The notes under the pieces are model-generated. The model saw nothing but the letters and a program-made list of their open reading frames with translations. It had not been told where the DNA came from and ran no database searches. The position numbers were made by a program, and so were the translations under genes. From Plectosphaerella cucumerina (Eukaryota; Ascomycota; Sordariomycetes; Glomerellales; Plectosphaerellaceae): 64,000 nucleotides of DNA. Positions 39,090 through 50,100 of the stretch are shown one piece after another. Location of the stretch: the NCBI GenBank assembly GCA_020746995.1, contig JAGPXD010000006.1:930001-994000 (forward strand). The letters run 5' to 3'. Each line of letters begins with the position of its first letter. Positions within the stretch are counted from its first letter, which is position 1.

Positions 39090-39422
39090 GGCTTAGTTAT
39101 ATATAGTAGATCTAGAGATAATAGATTTACTACTTTAAAAGTTCCTAATCGTTAAGTTATAAACTTTCGGAATTCTTAGTTTTATATAATTAAATATAAC
39201 ACTAAGTACTAGTAGTACTAGGCTATAAATAATTATATATATAGATAACGTAGTATCTAATATATAGGTATAGTTATAATATAGCAATATAAAGCCTAGT
39301 ACCTAATATTAGTAATCTAAGAGATTTTAGTTAGTTACGAGCTTTAAGAATCTAGTAGAATACTCCCTATATTAATAGTATTATATAGTATAGTATAGGT
39401 ATATAGTTTGTATATTTAATAC
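39090..39422. repeat. Repeat R, copy 2
   Basis: It matches 32611-32952 and has the same TATATTTAATA terminus. Here it abuts a gypsy Gag region on the reverse strand instead of an RNase H region, so the end is a true repeat boundary and not shared flank. Confidence 0.65.
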
Positions 39423-39962
39423 TATTAAAGGCTTAAGGTAGGAGGGCTTTAATCGAGCCTCCCCCTCTACTTTAAAGTTAAAAGATAGTAGTTTAGAGTT
39501 ATTTATTTTTCTCCTTAAACTCTATAAATATAGTTTAGTAGTTAGTAGAGTTATTACCCTAGCTAATAGAAGAATAAAAGGCTATTATAGTTATATAAGT
39601 ATTACTTAGTAGTTATAAAAAATATACTAAATAAAAGTAATTAAAATAATATAACCTAGGTATAATCTTCTAAAGATATATAGTCTAGAGAGGCGGTAGT
39701 ATATACTAGTAGTATATACTAGGTAACTAAAGAGTAATATATCGTAACTATTATTATTATTATACTTATCGTAATATTATAAAGTATAATACTTCTTTAC
39801 TATAAGCTAAGGAGGTTTCTAATAAAGACTTAAATTAATTACTATCGTAAATCTAGGTAGAGTTATATACTATAAGGTAGTATCTTATATAGATAGAGGT
39901 TCCTAGGGATTATATTAAATTACTTTATAATCTATTATAAACCGACTATTAGATTACTATTA

Positions 39963-40050
39963 ACGTTATCTACTACCTAGCTAGCTATACTACCTAGCTA
40001 GCTATACTACCTAGCTAGCTACCTAACCTAGATTCTATAGAATTAAACTC
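39963..40050 (+). repeat. Left terminal inverted repeat, 88 bp
   Basis: It is identical to the reverse complement of 41769-41856. It contains three CTAGCTAG blocks at a spacing of 17-18 bp. Confidence 0.92.
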
Positions 40051-40739
40051 CCCTCACGCGATTAAAGTAAATCTAATTAAAATAAAATCTAGTTATTACT
40101 ATTAGAAAATAATAAGGCTACCTACTAATAAGTTCTTACGTTATAGTTAGTCTTTCTATAGGTATTATAACGTTATTTCTTTAGTACGGCTTTTATCGAT
40201 AATACTAGATTTTATTATATTTCCTCTTTTATCTAAGAATCTACCTCCCTTTAGGTAACCTAATCCTATCCCTTACCTAAAGTAAGGCTCCCTCTTTATT
40301 ATAGTTATATTTTCTTAGCCCTCTAATACCGGCTAAGGATTATATTCTCCTCTCGAAGGATTATATTATTAGACTTTAAAAGGGTAATCTAGTATATTAT
40401 ACTATATATACTTTTTATAAATTAGTTAATAGTATCTTAAATCAATAATAGTAAGTTACTTTTATAATAGTTAATCCGACTTTTAATAAAATTAGACTAT
40501 AAAATAACTTATATAGTAGTTATAAGTGTCTAGGAAGTCTAGAGTTTAGGTAGCCTATAAGATAACCCCGGCGGTATTAATATCTTAAACTTTATATCTA
40601 GTTTCGAGAGAACTACTTCCGGGTTATAAGGTATAAGTCTAGCCCCTTAAAAACCTCCTAGGATATTATTTTTTATTATTATATCTCGAAATATAGTATA
40701 AAATATAGATGTAAAGTCTTCCTTTATAATATAACTTAT

Positions 40740-41680
40740 ACCGGCCTTTATCTTAATTTTAATTTACCGATTATATACTTTCTTTAGTAGGCGAAAATAA
40801 CTAATATTAAGAGGTTAGAGTAAGTATAATAAATAAAGGGGTATATAAAGTATAATAATATTATTTTCCTTATAGTAAAACTTAAATTCGATAGAGTAGT
40901 AACTTTTATAACTATCTAGGATAAGGATATAATACCCGCCTAACTTTCTAGTTTTTATATATTAGTTAAAATACTAAATCTAATTAAGACTAATTTTATT
41001 TATTATCTAGCTATTTAGGGACGTTATATTCTCTAGTTATATAGAATTATATTATCTTAGTACTAAGTCGAGAGGTAATATTAGCCTACTACTACTATAT
41101 ATAGCGGGACGTAAAATCTAGTTATATTAATACCCTAGATTATTATAACTTATTCCCGATTACCTAGCTACTTTATCTTTATATTAGAATATCTTTCTGT
41201 ATTTATAATAACTATCCTATTAGTAATTATACCTATCTAGAAACCGGTTTTATCGAAGTTATAGATACTAAAGTCTACTATACTATATTTAATAACTACG
41301 TTTTATATAAAGTAAAATTACGTATTTATTATATCGGGATTTTTATATTAAGCCTTTTTATAGTTATACTTATAAAAGAAACGTATTCGGAACTCTAGTT
41401 ATCGATTAATAAACCTCGAGGGCTAGTTAGTCCCGACGTATAGTATATAATACTCCGTAAGTAGTTTATTAGTTATATCTCTAACCTTACTTAACCGAGG
41501 AGGGTAAGATTATAAATCTTGGTCGAGAATATTCTTAATACTTATCTTCTCTTTAATTTCGGATAATTTTATAATATTCGGATAGCTTTCGCGTCGGGTA
41601 AGAACTCTATATTATCGGGTATAGAGAGTTATTTAAGGGATATTATAGATTATTATAGTATATTATATACTTAGTGTCGG
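40740..41680 (-). pseudogene. pogo/Fot1 transposase relic
   Basis: Reverse-strand reading shows IYNFDKTGFQIGII at about 41265-41230 (with TAG for Gln), the first catalytic Asp block of DDE_1 transposases. ILILDSYKSYYSIEF follows near 40930-40890, where related proteins have LDGHxSH. Next come ENNIIILYIPLYLLYLL-stop-PL, matching the usual P-P-H-x-x-H-x-x-Q-P-L-D block, then YFRLLKKVYNR. The changes (His to Tyr, Gly to Ser, Gln to stop) are all RIP-compatible. The N-terminal DNA-binding domain is too degraded to place exactly. Confidence 0.85.
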
Positions 41681-41768
41681 GTCTTTCTATATAACTTTAA
41701 AGGCTAAGATAATCTAGTTTTCTTTTAAGGGTAATTATATTATATTATATTAAGATATTATATAAGGA

Positions 41769-41856
41769 GAGTTTAATTCTATAGAATCTAGGTTAGGTAG
41801 CTAGCTAGGTAGTATAGCTAGCTAGGTAGTATAGCTAGCTAGGTAGTAGATAACGT
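41769..41856 (-). repeat. Right terminal inverted repeat, 88 bp
   Basis: Mirror of 39963-40050 and followed by the duplicated TA. Confidence 0.92.
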
Positions 41857-42073
41857 TATAATAACTATAATCTATATTATACGATAATAGCCCCTACTAT
41901 TTATCGAATATCTAGGGTGTCTACGGTAAACCCGGAGTAGAGTATCGAATAGGCTTACTTTCTTAGTGTTTATAATCTATAGTTCGTACTTAGCCTATAC
42001 GCCTAATTACCTAAGGGGGTTAGTTTCCGCGGGGTCTTAGGCTGAGTAACCGGCGGCCTGCTTAGGTATTATA

Positions 42074-43438
42074 TCGCCCTTCTAGCTAGGCTATACTATA
42101 TTAGGCCTTCTTTCCTGTAGGTAACTAGCTAGGCGTTATAGTAGGTTTAACCTTAAAGGTAAAAGTAAAGATAGCCCCCTCTCCGGGTATATAGCCGGTT
42201 ACTATAAATAAAGTATAGGTAAATTTACGGTTTATATTTATAAACTAGTAAAAGTAAAACTCTTAGGTATTATAAAAGAGTTTTAGTTAGGGAAGGTTAT
42301 AGGGGAGGAAAGCCTTTTAAATACTTAGTAGTAATACTTTTATTTAGAGTTTAGTTTATAATAAAGATAGTTTATAATAGTATAACCTACCTATAAATCT
42401 ATCTCTAAAAAACTATAATCGGGAAACTTAATCTTAATATAAAGTTAGTTACTATTTAGTTGTTAAAGACTACTATAAGCCCCCCTGGAGTTATAGTAAT
42501 ATTATAATAAAGTAGTATATTAGTTATAGAGGTAATAATAGAGTTATTATTACTAAAGACTTTAGTATCGGTTAATACTAAGAACGGGCGCTAGGCGCTA
42601 TAAGAAGGAGTAATATAGGGGGCTAGCGACCGGGAGTAGGATTTTTACCCGGGAATAACTTTAATATAGTCGCGACTATACTATAACGTTATACGGAGTA
42701 CCCTTAAAGGGGTCTAGTCGGAGGAAGGAGGTATTATTATGGGCTAAAGCCTAGTAATAGGTTTAGTTATATACCGGACCTAGCTATAATCACGTAATCT
42801 ACGGGAGCCTACTTTTCCTAGCTATAAAGCCTTTACCGCGACTTTATAATAGACTTATACCTTTTCTACCCCTTTTTCCGGTACTAAAGATAGATAATTC
42901 TATAGCCTCCTTTTTAGTTTAATCTAATAAGACTAGCTGTTAATAAGTATAAATAATATAGGGTAGTAACTAGTTACTATAGTTAGTAATAAAGCAATAA
43001 AATAGGATAGTAAATCTAATTATAGGGATAGGAATCTAGAAATTTAATTACTAAATTCCGTAACTAGAAGTAGTTCTGTTTTATATTATATTCCGTAGTA
43101 GAATAGAGAGGATTATAATAAAGCTAGGATACTATATAGAGGTAGGAGGATTATCTAAATAAAAGAGATACTTAACGGATAATATCGTTTAGTAGGATAT
43201 AGTATCTAGTTATAATAGTTAGTAGTAGCGGGAAAAACTCGATAAAAAGAAAGCTAACTTCTACTACTAAGAATAGCTAGCTAGAATATAGTAGTAAATT
43301 ATAATACTATACTCTACTAACTCTAACTAGCTAGTAATAAGACTTAAATCTAGATACTTAGACTTAAGTTTAAAAAACATTATTAATTAAAGTTAGAATT
43401 TTACTTATCTTAATAATTAACAGAAGGATTAATAAGTA
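42074..43438. other. Unclassified RIP-mutated sequence up to the gene boundary
   Basis: It is AT-rich and CpA-poor with no coding relic I recognise. A second LTR-end-like motif, TAGGCGTTATA, occurs at about 42131-42141, so a further solo LTR fragment is possible. The 3' transcript end of the neighbouring reverse-strand gene must lie in this DNA. Confidence 0.6.
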
Positions 43439-44632
43439 TCAGTTATTACGAAGACGGAGCTCTATCCAGACTGTCGTGCCTAATTGAGTAAGGAATGGTC
43501 TCTCGATAGAGACAACTTCCAGGCCAGGAACGGTTTTAGAGGCATCCTCCACCAAGCGAACGATGTCTCTGTTCCACCAGCAGCCATACTTCGCGAAATG
43601 AGACACGGCTGACCAGTCCAAAAGCTTGTTGACGGCTCGCCATGAACTCCTGCCATGCTCGACAAGAATGATTCGCCCAGTTCCCGGTTGCACGACACTC
43701 GCTAGGTTCCGAAGAACCATGCCTGGGTCCCGCACACTACAAAGGCCAAATGTTTGGACCACTGTGTCATACTTCTGTGCTGTCGTGACAGCAGGATCAG
43801 GGAAGGGCAGGTCTCTGTGGATGTCACATGGAGCAATCCGTATCCTGCCCTCCAAATAAGATACAGTGCCATCAGTGGACGCATCGGGGGTGAGATCGCG
43901 GAGTCCGGGAACCTGGCTAGATAGCTTCTCGACAGCTACCCCGAGCATGTCCGATGAAACGTCCACACCCGTGAAAGTGGTCAAGTGTGGTTTGCCTTGT
44001 CGCCTAGGCGGGCGGCGCGCAGCCTCGCCCGTGTCGCATCGTACGGGTGCGAGGACGCTCCAGTCATAAAAAACCAGATTCCTGCCGGTGCCCATCGCTA
44101 CCTCCAGAACATGGCCGGATGCGCGATCCCCAAGCTTCTGCCGCAATGAGGTTATACCCATGGCATTCTCTGATGCGTCCAGGGTCTTGTCAAAATGCCG
44201 GGCGGACTCAGGAGTGAAGGATGGAGGTCTCCCCGTCGGCGTTTCTGTATCGGACGTCTCATCTCCGGATCGCCGCAAAGACGAGATCATCAAACTGAGA
44301 TATAGGCCACAACCTAGCGCAACAACACCTGCGGCCAACAGGGGTATCCTTCGGGCCTTGAATATTACGTCGGCAGTCTCATGGGCTGCCGCTGTGTCGG
44401 ATTTTGTTTTGTTCCTGCGGATCCCCCAACAGTCAGTGCCTATCGGGAGGGCAAGTCGATATTGGACATACTCGCTCGGTCGAAGACCTGGTAACGCCCT
44501 GGGCTGATATCTTTGCCTTGCGGCACTGCCAACTGGCTTTGCGCCTCGGCCTTTGGCGGGCGACGGCGACGAATGTTGATGCAACGCTCTCCTCAGATGG
44601 GGGCAGCAGAGCTGCAACTTGAGGCGCCGCAT
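43439..44632 (-). CDS. OMS1: OMS1-like mitochondrial methyltransferase
   Basis: This is a class I S-adenosylmethionine-dependent methyltransferase of the OMS1 family, known in yeast as a mitochondrial inner-membrane protein. I chose the start at 44632. The frame is also open to an ATG at 44692, but the shorter form begins MRRLKLQLCCPHLRRALHQH, an Arg-rich mitochondrial presequence. Numbered from the 44692 start, a membrane segment lies at about 116-138 (IPLLAAGVVALGCGLYLSLM). The family's HFD block is at about 166, the cofactor-binding motif HVLEVAMGTGRN at 194-205, and the FTGVDVSSDML, TVVQTFGLCSV and IILVEHGRS blocks follow. The WWNRD near the C-terminus is also typical. No intron is needed. 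The TGA stop (43441-43439) lies at the junction with RIP-mutated DNA. Substrate unknown. Confidence 0.88.
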   Translation of the reverse strand: MRRLKLQLCCPHLRRALHQHSSPSPAKGRGAKPVGSAARQRYQPRALPGLRPSEYVQYRLALPIGTDCWGIRRNKTKSDTAAAHETADVIFKARRIPLLAAGVVALGCGLYLSLMISSLRRSGDETSDTETPTGRPPSFTPESARHFDKTLDASENAMGITSLRQKLGDRASGHVLEVAMGTGRNLVFYDWSVLAPVRCDTGEAARRPPRRQGKPHLTTFTGVDVSSDMLGVAVEKLSSQVPGLRDLTPDASTDGTVSYLEGRIRIAPCDIHRDLPFPDPAVTTAQKYDTVVQTFGLCSVRDPGMVLRNLASVVQPGTGRIILVEHGRSSWRAVNKLLDWSAVSHFAKYGCWWNRDIVRLVEDASKTVPGLEVVSIERPFLTQLGTTVWIELRLRNN

Positions 44633-44898
44633 GGCTGTGGAAGCTGAAAACCCTATCGGGACCTGTAGAGAGACAATAGAAAGGCAGAACACATGGAACT
44701 GCTTCGCGAACAGTATATCCGTGGTGGCACAACAGGTCGCGAACCGGAAGCTGTGTCAGTCAATCAATTCAATTGGTAGGACCGGATGACTAAACTCGGA
44801 AGTGGTCCCACAGACACGCCGACTACACACTTTGAGGTACATGCACCCTGAACCTGTCCCATTGTCATCGCCCATACCGGTCTGTTTTGCGGCTCAAT
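44633..44898. promoter_or_regulatory. Divergent promoter region, OMS1-like / IMPACT-like
   Basis: About 266 bp separate two divergent start codons, so both promoters and 5' leaders must share this interval. No clear TATA box or known factor site was seen. If the 44692 ATG of the OMS1-like gene is used, the interval shrinks to about 206 bp. Confidence 0.5.
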
Positions 44899-46595
44899 AT
44901 GGCGGGCTCCCAAGAGGATCTTCAGATTCTTCTGCGCGTTTTGACCAAGAAAAATGGCTCTGTACTCACTGTCATGCGACAGGCGAAGTCGTTACAGGCA
45001 GCCAATCTCCGTAGGTATGAGAACACCTCGCCAGGTTCGCTCCCCAGCTGTAGGGAGAAGGGCTTCATCTAACAGATGCGCGAACGAGAAGTGTTCAACA
45101 AATCGCCGAGGCACCTCTGGAAACCGTCACCCGGGCACTTGGCGACGCGAAGAGCGCGAAATTCGTACATGCCACCTGCAAGAAACACATGACTGACAGC
45201 TCTCAACCGGGAAAGACAACGAAGCGCGGCGTCGATGCTTCTGGTACAGAATCGGACAGTCAAAGTGCGCCTAAGCGCGCGCGGCTGTCCGGTGATGATG
45301 CCATGGTGACTGCCGGACATTCTACCCTCACAGAAGGCGCGGAAGAGAGCCTTACAGTATCTGCCGTGCTGGATCTGGACGTCCTGGCATCGACACGGGT
45401 GTACACAAACCGTGCTCCCCTACTTCTCGCCTTTTCGTTTGAACTTCTACGCTTCACCATGCCTGAGCAACCTATATCTAGCCGGCTCAGTCTTTCCCAA
45501 GCTGTCGTCAGTTCGAACGCCAGGTTCAAGGCTGCCAGCTTGGGACTCGAGGGACAACCAGGGGTGTCCCAGAGTTCCTGGACCGATGGCCAGCCAAAGA
45601 TCACCATTATGGGGAGGCAGATCCCTGTACTCAGACGCGACGGAGACACAAGTTCAAAGACAATATCGCATAATCCTGGCGACGACGAAGCCGTTCCAGG
45701 CCTACCAGTGGAACGAGCGGATGGAATGCTTCAACCAGCGCAGTCCACCACAGGGTGGTCTACGAGTCGACCAATAAGCTCACGAGGCTCGACCTTTGTG
45801 GCTCGTATCATCGCTCTATCTGACAATGCCGATGGTTCCAAGCTTGTGCGTTCCTTGATAGACGCCAACGATGAGTTGAAGACAGCATCGCACAACTCAT
45901 GGGGCTTGCGAAGGCGCAGCACAAGCGTTGGTCGGCAGTCCGAAGACGATGGCGAAACTGGGTGCGGAGCGTTCATTCTGGGCCTGCTAGACGATGCACA
46001 GCTCGATAATGTGCTTGTCGTGATAAGCAGGTGGTTTGGAGGGATTCTCCTTGGACCCCAAAGATGGGAGCTGATGCGCAAATGCTTCGATGAAGCAATG
46101 TCAGAACACCTCCGGCAAACTGGCCAAACGGGTCCCGATGGCACCGTTGCCTTATGGGCGCTTGACGTGGACGGCGTCGATCGTAGCCACAATCGACCGT
46201 CGGCCGGGACTGGGAACAGCGCCTGGAGCCAACCTGTGCCCGGTGCAACTGTCTTCAGACCCGAGGTGGCGCGGGACTACCTTGCTCGGAGTTTCCTGAG
46301 CGCACCGCCTGACACACAACCACGCGAAGCAACTACCAGGAGGCGACGGGTTGCTAGCCAGGGAGTATCGCCAGCAGAGCACAACATGGCTTGCGTTCTG
46401 GGTGCAATTCGGGCTGTCTTCGAAAGCTGGGAAGGTCACCTGTCCGCAAAAGAGCTGGACGCCAAAGCGTGGTCCTGGTACGCACAAGTTCGCCCCCAAG
46501 TTGAAGAAGGACCCGGTGGCTGGGGAGCGAAGGGCTGGCTGGAACTAAAGGATGTTCTGGCACTGCGACGGCAGCAGGCTGAGGTGGTGGAATAG
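44899..46595 (+). CDS. IMPACT/UPF0029-domain protein
   Basis: Exons 44899-45014 and 45089-46595 give 540 aa. The intron (GTATGA to ACGAG) has a CTAAC branch site 14-19 nt before its end. It joins NLR to RSVQQIAEAPLETV without breaking the pattern. The N-terminus (about 1-70) is helical with a helix-hairpin-helix-like APLETVTRALGD. Next come a disordered stretch with a basic PKRARL cluster (about 100-105) and a conserved block NRAPLLLAFSFELLRFTMPEQP to SLSQAVVSSNARFKAASLGL (about 146-192). The IMPACT domain spans about 270-375 with GCGAFILGLLDD and the signature VVISRWFGGILLGPQRW. In yeast and mammals this domain (Yih1/IMPACT) binds Gcn1 and limits Gcn2 activation. The Yih1 RWD domain is not present here, so the role may differ. 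Confidence 0.85.
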
Positions 46596-47199
46596 ATCGG
46601 CTCAGGCATCTGCCACATGCACCGGCCAGTGGTGATGCAGGCAAGGCGGTTGATCCGTCATTGGGGTGGCGCCGGGTGGGAAAGACCAGGAGCGCCATCA
46701 CGTGGCCTCGTGTCCTTCTTCGTGATTACGGCTGTGGAGAGAATAGGGTCTGCTGTCGTACACGATTCCTCGGAATCAGCGCGGTGTCACATACAAATGC
46801 CTACCTGGAGATGTCGCAACGGAAACAAGATATACACAACATGGAAACAACATGGATTTCAATTCGATGAACGTCGTGCGTGGCGGGTAGATCAAAGCAA
46901 GACGCACGGAATACGGGTCCGAGGTGGCATATCATCATTTGGTGCAGTTCATTGAAATCGAATTCATAGCGACATGATATCGCCTGCGCCCCTGCGCGAA
47001 TATTGTCCCAGCCTCTGTTGTACAAATATTTATGTTGGCCGACTCGCTTTGGCCCGAGCCGCAGGCCTTGATGGTATGTATTGATGGAGCCGACTTTGCC
47101 CCGTCGCAGTTTGCTCCGCAGCATGAAATTGCCAGGAACGCCAAAGAAGACGTCCCGTGCTGCCCGGATGGCAGCGCTCATGGCTTGCCTGGTTGAACC
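46596..47199. other. Convergent intergenic region
   Basis: 604 bp between the 3' ends of the IMPACT-like gene and NOT1. It should hold both 3' UTRs. No coding potential beyond chance frames, and no RNA gene was recognised. Confidence 0.7.
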
Positions 47200-50100
47200 T
47201 TAGGCTCTCTGGATAATCGCAGAGAAACGATCCACGACCTAAGCAAAAGTCAGTTAGTTGTGCTCCACGAGATGAGAGATGCCAAGACAACGTACCTCCG
47301 GGGAAGACTTGACAAACGGCAGGTCGAAGAACATGTACTTCTCGTTTTTGAGGAGTTCCATAGTGGTGACCATCAAACCCCATGGCTGGGGCCAGTATCC
47401 AATCAGCCTTTCCATGAGCACACGTGTGACTTGCTCGCGAATCTCGTTCTCCTCCGGATCGTTCATGTCGTGACCGAAGACTTGCAAGATGAGTCGGCTG
47501 AAGTAGGTTGTCCATGCGCTTGGGCACCGCAGCTGGTTAACCATGCCTGCAATGAAGTAGTACCTTGGCTCAGGCATCAACTCATGAAGCAACATGATGA
47601 CTAGTTGAACCTGGGGCCCTCGGTCATTGAAGGCGTCGTCCGTCGTTGCGAGTTGATCCAGGCCATACTTGCCCACGAACGACGTGACCGCTTCGATCAC
47701 GGCGAGATTGGCGCGCACGGGCACATTGGCGAAGCCCGTGTCCATGTCCGAGGCTACAGACATCGCGCGAGTGATGTATGCGACGATGTCCTCAGTTGGG
47801 CCGCTTCCCAGCGCCTGTTCGAGAATCTCGAGTAAGCCGGCATCGCGGAGGACACTAGCAGATTTCTCGAGCGCGGTAAGAGTCTCCCGCGTCTCTTCGA
47901 TCTGATCAGCCTGCAGCCCTGTGGAAAGAGGATCCGAGAGATTGGCGGAAGGATTCGCGGCCAGGATGGCGTTGATGAGCTGCTTGCAGTGCAGAGGGAG
48001 GCAGAGAATCAGGTGACTGGCCTGGGATGCCAGATACTCGGGGAAGTCGTGCTGAAGAACGACAAGAAGCTTCAGAGTGGCACGGTAAGCGTCCCGCGCC
48101 ACGAAGGATGGGTCCGGCAACTTAAGCTGATCTCCCACAAACTCGAACAACAGCCGAAGAAGCTTGCTGTAGGCGACCCAGCCGGCCCGATCCCTCATGA
48201 TGATGGGAAGGAATCGTCGGTGTTGGATGAGCGCCAGCCACCCGTACGCAAAGCCAGGCAGGTATCGAGGACTGAGGTCGGCGAGCCGAGACGCCATCTT
48301 GATGGATGTTGCGGAGCACTCGTCTTCTCCAGCCTCTTCCAGCAAGGTGGCAATCTCGTAGAATAGGACGGAGAGGAGGCGATGGAAGACCTTCTGGTTG
48401 AAGTGTTCTCCCCTCCTCAGGTGGTGGTGGCTCAAGACGAGTGTCAGCAAGGCGAGAATGGAGTCGACATAGGTCGTTCGAGACGTTGACGATGTTGTTT
48501 GATCGTCATCTTGCAGACGAATGCAGAGAGCGACCAGCCGTGCCAAAGCATCAGTTGCACGGAATGCTTCTGCGGCACTGCTTGCATTGTGCGCAAGCTG
48601 CTCGAATTTGTCGACTGCAACGTCAATTGCAGTTCTGGTAAAGAGGAAGAGATCCTCTTTGCTGTTCAAGATGCCTCCTGCCTGCATTTGGCGAAGGAAT
48701 TGAATGGCGTAATCATCGGAGGTGTCTGGATTATCGTGGATGTGAACCCACTCCTCGAAGACGTATTCCATCTGGTCTCGTTGGGGTGTGACGGCCGATG
48801 CCGATGCAGACGAGGATGGCGACGCAGAAAGTCTCTGCTTAAGTCGCTGGGCTACTGCTGTTGTCGTGTCTTCATGGATCCAAGTCCAAGCTGCCTCCAG
48901 GCTTCGAGAGAAGTCACTGAACATGACGACAGGCCGGGCCGCCCAGATCGTCAAGATGAGGAGCTGCTCCAGGAACTCCAGGGACCCGTCCTTCTTCTGT
49001 TGCAGCATCTTAGACATGGCCGAGTCGATGCCCCTCCAGTCCAGGAGATCGGTCCTGAGAAGAGCCGATATGAGCGGAAGTCGCAAAAAGCTGGCACCCG
49101 GTTGCTGGATGAAGTGAGAAGCGACACGGTTGTTCAGGACGGGTCCGGATATCCGGCGCAGCGTTTCCAGCACCTGGGCGAGACATTCGAGGAACAGGGC
49201 ATCCTCGGACTGAAACATATCGGAGATGATCTGATCGGCCACCAGCGCTGCCACATCCTCCGATGTCTGAGAAGTCTTGATCATATGCTGACCGAGAGCA
49301 TCGACAATCTCGAGGACGATGTGGCCACGGGGAAGGTCGGCGAAATGCTCGTCTGGGGCATTCGCGGCATTGGACTGCAGCTGCTGCAACAGTGCTCGAC
49401 TGCGTTCATACAGCGCACGAGCATCGATTGGATGACCTGGCTGTCTCCCGTTGGCGACGGTCGAGGAGTGCAAAGGCGTGTACGAAGCCATGTGAGATCC
49501 CAGGTGCTGAGCTGTTGGGGTCTCTGCGGGGGTCGGCAGGCTGGGAACGTTGCTGAACTGGTCCGAGAGAACATCGTTGGCGATGGACCTCGTCGCGTCT
49601 GATGCTGATGGCAGATGCGACCCCGAGTTCGTCGGTCCGTTGCGAGGCTGGCGGGCGAAGTCTTCGTAAATGGCCATTTGCTCCGGATTCAGCCCGTTCA
49701 CATTCGGCGATAGCTTGAATGGATTCGGGATCGTCCACGCCCAGCGGCTCAAGGACGGGTCCACGTAGGGCTCATTCGGTCGTTGCGCACGGTGGCGGCG
49801 ACGGGCCTCAAGCTCTGGCTCGATCATCTCCTCAATCTCCGGAACTGCTCTCTCCTCTGCCTGCTTCTCGATGATCTTGCACGCCAGATCGAGGTTGGAG
49901 TTAACACACATAATGATCGTTCCTTCAGGGAGACCCTGGGGCAGGTCGTTGGCAAGATTGCGAAGATAGTTGGTGAAGTTTCCCCGCAGCGGCTCCTTCG
50001 ACGTAACCAGTGCAAGGCTCCCAGCCGTAGCCTTGACCATGCTGATGGCCGAGGTGCGAATCCTCGTCTCGTCCGGCTCCGTGGCAAAGTCTTTCCGGAT

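Larger units (their letters stand above)
39963..41856 (-). mobile_element. pogo/Fot1-type DNA transposon
   Basis: The element is 1894 bp, flanked by TA on both sides (39961-39962 and 41857-41858). It has terminal inverted repeats of 88 bp that match perfectly (39963-40050 and 41769-41856). The repeats begin ACGTTATCTACTACCTAGCT and contain short internal CTAGCTAG repeats. It sits inside a gypsy LTR, whose sequence continues on both sides across a single TA. TA target, length and transposase motifs place it in the pogo/Fot1 group of Tc1/mariner. Confidence 0.93.
39423..42073 (-). mobile_element. Truncated gypsy: Gag start plus 5' LTR
   Basis: Positions 39423-39646 match the Gag and leader region just inside the 5' LTR of the 25326-32430 element (about 31680-31899). 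The LTR itself is 39647-42073 with a 1894-bp transposon inside. Removing that insert and the 2-bp duplication leaves exactly 531 bp, the same as the two LTRs of 25326-32430. The rest of the element is missing, cut by repeat R on the left. It is strongly RIP-mutated. Confidence 0.85.
1..43438. other. AT-rich RIP-mutated transposon block
   Basis: The whole stretch lacks intact genes. CpA and its complement TpG are almost absent, TpA is abundant, and CpG is still frequent. This is the known signature of repeat-induced point mutation in ascomycetes, which favours CpA sites in duplicated DNA. The consequences are visible in the relics: Trp TGG reads TAG, Gln CAG/CAA reads TAG/TAA, Cys TGY reads TAY, and ATG is rare. 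The few short open frames here are chance frames. The block continues past the left edge of the window. It ends sharply at the stop codon of the OMS1-like gene. A heterochromatic or pericentromeric identity is possible but not shown by the sequence. Confidence 0.93.

Noticed and set aside
43626..44507. Several plus-strand frames of 67-139 aa opposite the OMS1-like gene
   Set aside because: They overlap a clear methyltransferase on the reverse strand and carry no recognisable motifs.
45011..45075. Alternative intron in the IMPACT-like gene (GTAGGT to CTAACAG)
   Set aside because: It keeps frame but inserts HARTRS in place of the clean NLRRSVQQ join and leaves CTAAC too close to the acceptor; 45015-45088 fits better.
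48499..49602. 367-aa open frame on + opposite NOT1
   Set aside because: It lies entirely antisense to well conserved NOT1 sequence, shows no family features and is explained by codon bias of the coding strand.
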